Below are positions 58,030 through 64,000 of a stretch of DNA of 64,000 bases, piece after piece (position 1 is the stretch's first letter; each line of letters begins with the position of its first letter). The notes under the pieces were generated by a model. The model was not told where the DNA came from and did no database searches. It saw only the letters and a program-made list of their open reading frames with translations. A program made the position numbers and the translations under genes. The stretch comes from Auricularia sp. M13 (Eukaryota; Basidiomycota; Agaricomycetes; Auriculariales; Auriculariaceae), in contig CM073193.1 in NCBI GenBank assembly GCA_037042915.1, positions 7,254,001 to 7,318,000 on the forward strand, in the 5' to 3' direction.

Positions 58030-58912
58030 GTGGGCGTCTCGGGGGGTCTGTGCTCGAGCCCGAGGGTGCGGTCCGCGCTTTTGAGGAGAAAGGAGGGCAG
58101 TCCCGATCCCAAGGACCCTGCCGATTTTAATCCCAGCCGCCGTTCCAGTCATCCCGCAATCGGAATTCGTCCCTTAGCGCACTCCAGTCTCCACCCACCG
58201 CCGGCCGCCCGCCTCGCCGCGCCCTCCAATCCGCCCGCTCGGTCTTCGTCTCCGCGACACCGGCTCGAGCATGCTAATCTCCGTCTCTTACGTACACCGC
58301 ACCCGGCATTCCATATCGGGTCCTCCGGCACAGTGACTGTGCGCGGGACTCCAACTACAAGGGCTCTCCCAAGAGCCCATTTCGTCCTCCCGTCTCTGAC
58401 GTTTTGCGCCGGTGCTGGGCCGCAGCTGCTCTCCGTATCCCGACGACATCGATCAACACAGTGCCGAGCGCGCACCCGGCGACCACGAATTTGGGTGGTG
58501 GTCCGACTGCGAGACAGGTTGTCACCACTGCGCTGGCGCTGGATGCCTGGGATCATGCGTCACCAAGCTGTCGCTCCGTTTCTGGACGATGCTCAGTCGT
58601 CCTAGACACCAAGCATTTGTATCTGTGTTCTGGGTTTCATCTTGGATACAAGCAGTGGCGATGGACACGTCCGAGCACCCTGGCATCAGAGCTGGTCGAT
58701 TCTGTCTCGATCAGTGCAATTGGTCACGGTAACAGCCAGCGCAACAAACTGACATCGACATCTCCGCTTCGGTTGCCGTGACACGGGTCAACGGTCAACA
58801 CCGCCGCATCCCGGCATACAAAACAACGCAATGGGCCCTCTTCTCGACCCCGCTCTTTGCAGCCAACACCGCCCTCGTTCTCCCCTCCTTCCTCCCTTCG
58901 CTCGCTGATGAT
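58030..58912. promoter_or_regulatory. Shared divergent region of two C2H2 genes
   Basis: About 0.88 kb between the starts of the two zinc-finger genes. It is pyrimidine-rich near 58180-58290 and again near 58860-58900. No gene of its own is supported. Confidence 0.5.
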
Positions 58913-61624
58913 ATGGACGTAGTCTCGCCTGTGTCACGGCCAGCAATCTTCTCTTCCTACTCCTCCAGCCTGCAAGACCTGCGCTCCCTCGCCCACGCCC
59001 TCCCGCGCTCTCTCGAATACGACTCCCTGTATGCCGCCACCGTCTTGCACGCGTCCAACGTCGCATCGCTCCACTTGCAAAGTGCTAGCAACGACCTGGA
59101 GGAACTCCCCCCGCCACCTGCTCTTTCATTTACCGCACGGTACGTGCCTGCCTTGCTTTGCTCGTGTGTCCCAGCTCTCTCTCTCCTCCACCACCTCCTC
59201 TCAACTCGCGTACTGAATGTCTTCAACCTCCTACAGGATGCAGCACCCGTCGCAGCAGCAATTCGCCGACTCCTCTAGCGCTGCAGCGGAAGGCACAGCC
59301 ACTTACTCTTCCGCCGCGCTCGCCGCGCAGGCGAGTCAACCGCCGCCTGCCACGGGAGACAGCGGCCAACAGTCTCACGCCAACATCTCGCAACAGGCAC
59401 CATCTTCCACTTCCACCTTCTACCAGCAGGCCGCTTCATTCACGCGCGTCCAGGCTGCGTCCTTCAATTCATCAAATGCTTTCCCTCCAAGTCCGCGCTC
59501 TGCGTATTCGAATTCTCCCAATACGCCCCTCGGCTTTACACACTCGTCCCCCTCAGTTGCTTCTCCCGCGCTGGACTCGAGAATGATCCAACAGGGGCCT
59601 TACATTTCCTCATTCGGTCACACGCAGTCGTACGGCACTCCAGTAACGGCCCAGTTCCCCGTAGCGGGAGGTTGTTCTCCCGCCGAGCACCCGCAGCAGC
59701 AGTCTGGGTACTTTGGTGGCTCCCATGCATCAATGGGCCACCTCGGGCTACACCGCAAGTCCTCGTCAGCAGGCTCGAGTGCAGGGCTCTCTGACGCTCT
59801 CGGTCTTGAACATGCGACATACAGCACTATGGCCACGGACGACTCAGGTGGCGGCGGAGTCATGCAGAACACTGCCATGTTTGGCTCACCCCAGCCTCAA
59901 GCTGAGCCGGCGCGTTTTACGGGCTTTGCCATAGCTCGTCGTTCGTCCATACCGTCTCGTCGTGGGTCCCAGTTCTCCCCGAAGCCCTCGCCACGCAGTC
60001 CGTACCAGCCGGCATCGAGCGCCCTCGCCCAGACCTCGGGCTCTCCACAGTCAACAATGCCATCGCCACTGTCCGAGCAGCTGGTCATCCCTCCTGGACA
60101 CTCGCCACACATCCAGAACTACAACCTTCTGCCGCAAGGCGTCCGCACAGACGGTATTTCGGGATCGTCCCCTCTGATGGCGCAGGCGACTACGCAGTCA
60201 CCGCGTATCTCGTTCTCGACACCGACGACGCCGCCTGCCATTACACCGCCGTCGGGAGTAGGCCTTTCGGGTTCGTCCTCGCCGCAGACGATTACTATTG
60301 TTCGCACAAAGGCTCCGCGCAAGCCAAAGAAGCAGCTACCGGTACCTGAGCCCGGCCTGAACAAGGCGAGCCGCGGACGTGCAGTCCCCACCCAAATCGA
60401 ACTTCAAGAGACTGGCGTGTGGGACGGAGACATCGCCTCAGCGCACAACAAGGCCAAGATTCGCGAACGCATCCAGGCCAGGCGTACTCGTGTCGCCGAG
60501 AACGCCTCCGCAACCTCCGCGGAAAGTAACGTATCAGGAACTGGTACTGCGAGCCATTGGGAGCTAGATGCAGTCTATGCTGACAGCGAGCTGGCAGGCG
60601 GTGGCGTCAAGAGCGAGGAATCGCAATTTGGTGCGGGAGACGGTCAGGAGTCCTCTGTTTCTCCTCAACTCGCCTCGTTGGCCGTGTCAGTTGGCCATGC
60701 GGCCATGCCCACTGTGCATGTGGTCTCGCCACGCTCGTACGTGTGCCCCGTTTCATCGTGCAGCAAGGCCTTCAAGAGGCGCGAGCATTTGAGGTTCGTA
60801 ATTCTTGCAACGCTATTTGTCCTTGTTGTGCTGACCCGTACTCAGACGTCATCTTCGTTCCATCCACACGAACGACAAGCCGCACGCATGTCCGCACCAA
60901 GGTTGCACCAAGCGCTTCAGCCGGACGGACAATCTCTGGCAGGTACGTATCCGCTTCTCACAGTTGTCGCGGAACAAGGCTGACTGAACTTGTTTTGCTT
61001 CGCGTTTCCTTCGCACGGTGCATCGGTTCGATCGACGATCACTTATCTCTTGATCATTGTCTTCGTGGCACCTCGGCCTCCCGCAACACTCGCCGACTGT
61101 AATCATGTCCACAGCACGTGAAGACGCATGATGCCTTGCCTGGTGCCACTGATTATCGAGGTGAGCGGGCCCGGTCCTACCCGCTCCAGACCGAACTGAG
61201 CGTCGTCACGGGTGCAGACGGCTCAACCGATGTTACTGGAGATGCTCATCCGAGCAGTGACACCGGCTCCGGTTGGCACGATGCCCTGGCAAACTCTGCC
61301 GCAGCGCCTATGTTGCACGACCAACCTCTGCTCGGCTCGTCAAGCCTGTACACCGGCGGCGGTTATCAACAGTTCTCCTCGATGCCGCATTACGAGTACT
61401 CGGAGGTCCGCCAACAGCCGGAGGTAGGCACACATGCTCAGTTCCTGGCTTCCACGTCGTCCCACGGCGGCGCCCAGCAGCCGATATGGCAGACGCTGTC
61501 GCACGCTACACCGTCGATCACGTTCCCCGACAACGTGTCGCTGCATCAGTCGTACTCGCCGCCAGGGCCCGCTCCTCCCAACGCTGAGCCAGGCCATCAG
61601 GCGTACCCGCACGGACGGTTCTAA
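58913..61624 (+). CDS. C2H2 zinc-finger transcription factor (Msn2-like fingers), gene 2
   Basis: About 820 residues in four exons. [20 protein letters not shown] (58913) begins exon 1; an intron at about 59141-59236 joins SFTA to [15 protein letters not shown] long Ser/Thr/Gln/Pro region follows (for example [20 protein letters not shown]), then [20 protein letters not shown] (basic) and [19 protein letters not shown]. Finger 1 ([26 protein letters not shown]), the linker TNDKPH and finger 2 ([24 protein letters not shown]) are split by two introns. A tail of about 170 residues ends YPHGRF at 61624. The finger pair and the intron just before the last His pair are shared with gene 1, so the two are probably old paralogues arranged head to head. 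Confidence 0.87.
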
Positions 61625-62983
61625 ACCATGATCTATCGGTCATCGGTCACAACCCTCGCATCCCTCGTCTCCAACTTCAAGCCGCAGTCTGGTTCCGCGG
61701 CCGTCTGCGCCTGGATGTCCAGGCGTGAATCCGCACGCATTAGGCCGTGCAGCGACCCGTTTCAAAGCTATTTATCCCGCGCCGATGCCGGCGTCCATTC
61801 TGCTCCGGGAACCCACCTATCATAATGGACGCTTCATTGCGCTTCCCCTTTCCGTTACTTTCCCCCGGTTTTGTGTGTGTCCTGTGCCATGTTGTGCCGT
61901 TGTGTCCTGTCGTCCCGCCGCTCCTCTCGCTGTGTCTGCCTGCACCATAACTTGTATCTTTCTACTAGGCGATGTTGGTTTGCTTGGCGCTTACTTATTT
62001 CCTTCAATTCGCTCCACCCCCTCTTCCTCACGCCCCGCCCTGTCCCTCCTGTGATTTTATCGCGGCCAACGTGTTCCCCCGCGCAAGGCAGCCGTTGTTC
62101 AGCAGTACTGTACGCTAGTAGAAGTAGTCGGAAAGTGTGGAAATATGTCTGTATTCGAGCGTGGACGTTCGTTGTGAATCAGCGTCGGATAAACCTCTAG
62201 ATAGCCCAATGCTAGCAGGCACGAGTATGAATACATCGGTCCCAGTGTTAGATCTGTCTATTGGTTGACAGAGCATAACCCAATGATACGAGCACGGAAC
62301 GCAAAAATAATCCTATGAGATCCCGATCCTTCTCAAAACGATCGAGGATCGAACAACTGGATCGAATAGTGTTTGCATTCCCACGAGCATCGCCTGGCGA
62401 GAAAATGACGATGAACAGAAAGACAAATGGTCCCTCGCCGGTGATGTAAACGCTGGGTAGCCAGACAAGCGTCAGGATGACTGAATGTGGAGAGTGATCC
62501 CTTGAGCGGAGAACGTCAAATCAGAGAAAACTTCAGCGCGTGTATGTCAGCGTTCAACTTGGGGGCTGCAGGCTGAGATGGATTACACGCCCCAAACTTC
62601 TCGGAGGGGTTAGCGATGGATTCGCTATAGCCTAGATGTGAAAGTTTGCGCCTGGATTGCGCTCAAGATGCCCCAAGATTGATGTTCGTCTTTGTCCAAG
62701 CATCAGATTGATTGCCACAGGTGCACGGGAGGAGCCAGCGAGCGCCCAGAACGAGAATAAGAGCCGAGGGAACACGTCGGGCATCACAGAAGAAGAGACC
62801 TGCGTTCAGGATTGGCACCTCGACAGCTGCCGCTTGATTTTGCAAAGTTCAGGAAGTCGTCCAAGAGCAGGAATAACCTCTTCAGCCGGAGCTGCGCCAT
62901 TCGCAAGATCGGGAAGCGCAGGAGCAAAGCAATATGATTGATGAGGGGAGAGCAAGCATGAGGAGCGTCTAGAGTTGCTGCAG
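61625..62983. other. Intergenic, convergent 3' ends
   Basis: 1.36 kb between C2H2 gene 2 and TIM9, the longest gap on the right side. Pyrimidine-rich from 61850 to 62100. I see no gene, repeat or RNA. Confidence 0.5.
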
Positions 62984-63425
62984 TTATCTCGAGTTGGATT
63001 GGGCTTCCTTCATCGACTCTGAGCGTAATCAGTCAGGTTCTGGGCTATGGTTCATGGTAGCAATTACATACCTGCGTTCTGTTCCGCAAAACGTGCGCCA
63101 ACACGTTCTGCGTGCTTGAGGAATTTGTCTGCACAGTTTTGTACACATGTTTCCTAGTGGTCATAAGAACGTGGCGCCGGGCGCAACGCCAGGGTAGACA
63201 TACCTCCTTGGAGGTCAGGGTCTTGCTGGTGAAGTCGTTGCAACACGACATGAAGCACCGCTCAACGATGCCCGAGTACATTTTAATGAAGTCGGTCATC
63301 TGAGCGCACAACGGCCAAGTCAGCGCACAGAACAGTCACTGTGAAGTACAGTCACGCGCCTGCTTCTTCTCGATGACCTTTTGGAGCTGAGCCTGCTCTG
63401 CAGGGCTGAATTGCGAGAAATCCAT
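62984..63425 (-). CDS. TIM9: Mitochondrial intermembrane-space chaperone Tim9
   Basis: With Tim10 it escorts carrier proteins across the intermembrane space to the TIM22 complex. MDFSQFSPAEQAQLQKVIEK (63425) is followed by an intron at 63300-63359, then MTDFIKMYSGIVERCFMSCC and NDFTSKTLTSKE. A second intron precedes ETCVQNCADKFLKHAERVGA and RFAEQNAE, and after a third comes SMKEAQSNSR, stop 62984. The twin CX3C motifs (CFMSC and CVQNC) and the ERVGARFAEQNA box are diagnostic for Tim9. About 90 residues. The first intron begins with GC and no GT donor keeps the frame. The partial gene to the right is divergent and starts only 37 bases away. Confidence 0.93.
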
Positions 63426-63461
63426 GCTGGCTGGTGGTTCGGCGCGTCGCGGCACTGCCCG

Positions 63462-64000
63462 ATGCGTTTTTGGTTCCTCACCGTTGCTGGCTTGCTGCTC
63501 AGTCCCTATGCCGCCGCAGATACTGAGATAACAAATTTTGAGGCTATCCTTTCGCAAGATGCAGAACTTGGCCAATACACCGCCAGTTGGTGCGTCGAGA
63601 CCAATTTGCCTTCGCCCGTTTCCAACGTGCGCCAGGCGTGTTCTGCACCCCGGCTCGCCCTCCATAGCGAGCCTTGCACCAGCACCAAGAGACAGCGTCA
63701 GCTACACCCATTGTAACTTTACCATCCAGCACTGCGAACACGAGATCTGGTTCGTGCTGGAGACTCGTCCCGGCATGCACACTCTTCGCATTTCCTACCC
63801 AGCCACAGTACGTGTCATCGCAGTCGGGCAGCATTTTGGCTCACAAGCCCGTGCAGAGCTCCGTGGAATACAGGATACAACGATATTTGCCTGCCTCGTT
63901 GGCTGCATATGCTGGCGTCCCTGGAATCGCGTCGGGGACGACAGGTCGGTCGTACGCGCGCGTGACAAGTCGAAGGGTAGGCATCCTTACTCCCGGTACG
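63462..64000 (+). CDS. Secreted or ER-lumenal protein, unknown (3' end missing)
   Basis: MRFWFLTVAGLLLSPYAAAD (63462) is a clear signal peptide, followed by TEITNFEAILSQDAELGQYT. A change of frame by intron leads to DSVSYTHCNFTIQHCEHEIW, FVLETRPGMHTLRISYPAT and a likely donor (GTACGTG) near 63810. The Cys pair and beta-like pattern suggest a lumenal domain. The gene leaves the window at 64000. I do not recognise the family; an ER membrane protein with a lumenal N-terminus is one possibility. Confidence 0.55.

Overview
The window is nuclear DNA of a filamentous basidiomycete, most likely an Agaricomycete. Genes sit close together on both strands and carry many short introns (about 40-65 bases, GT-AG with a few apparent GC-AG). 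The content includes an AA14-type copper oxygenase pair, secreted WSC-domain proteins, a class IV chitin synthase, a DUF6534 seven-helix protein and Msn2-like C2H2 regulators. I see no rRNA, CRISPR, viral or transposon genes. All exon joins are my own reading by eye; gene ends given are start and stop codons.

Layout. 1-8.5 kb: a CorA-type metal channel cut by the left edge, a DUF6534 membrane protein, a mitochondrial PPR-like protein, an unrecognised DUF6924-like protein and a small membrane protein. 9-17.8 kb: a Bck1/Mkh1-type MAPKKK of the cell wall integrity pathway next to a class IV (Chs3-like) chitin synthase. 18.8-32.0 kb: a large inverted duplication. Each arm holds an AA14 LPMO gene and a WSC gene, divergently transcribed, and the arms flank a unique centre with UDP-GlcNAc pyrophosphorylase (UAP1) and a taxilin-like gene. 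32.4-41.9 kb: a conserved TPR protein, mitochondrial processing peptidase alpha (start codon 50 bp from that of the TPR gene), an MFS drug transporter and a membrane-anchored heparinase II/III-type lyase. 42-49.4 kb: a ubiquitin C-terminal hydrolase, a TDP2-like phosphodiesterase, tRNA-Cys(GCA) with a nearby copy of its 3' part, a small doubtful gene, riboflavin synthase and a sedolisin. 50-64 kb: a TauD-type dioxygenase, ER alpha-mannosidase I (GH47), centrin, two divergent C2H2 zinc-finger factors, TIM9 and a secreted or ER protein cut by the right edge.

Working together. Bck1 kinase (signal), UAP1 (makes UDP-GlcNAc), chitin synthase (uses it) and the WSC proteins (wall or carbohydrate binding) lie within 20 kb, a loose cell-wall neighbourhood. 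The AA14 enzymes act on plant polysaccharide outside the cell. PPR, MPP-alpha and TIM9 serve mitochondria.

The best leads are the inverted duplication, with a near-identical 1-kb WSC tract inside otherwise diverged arms, and the taxilin-like gene whose coiled coil is interrupted by a SUMO/Rad60-like fold. Several conserved genes show single-base frame breaks, some in C runs. Consensus errors are therefore possible and should be checked before any gene is called broken.
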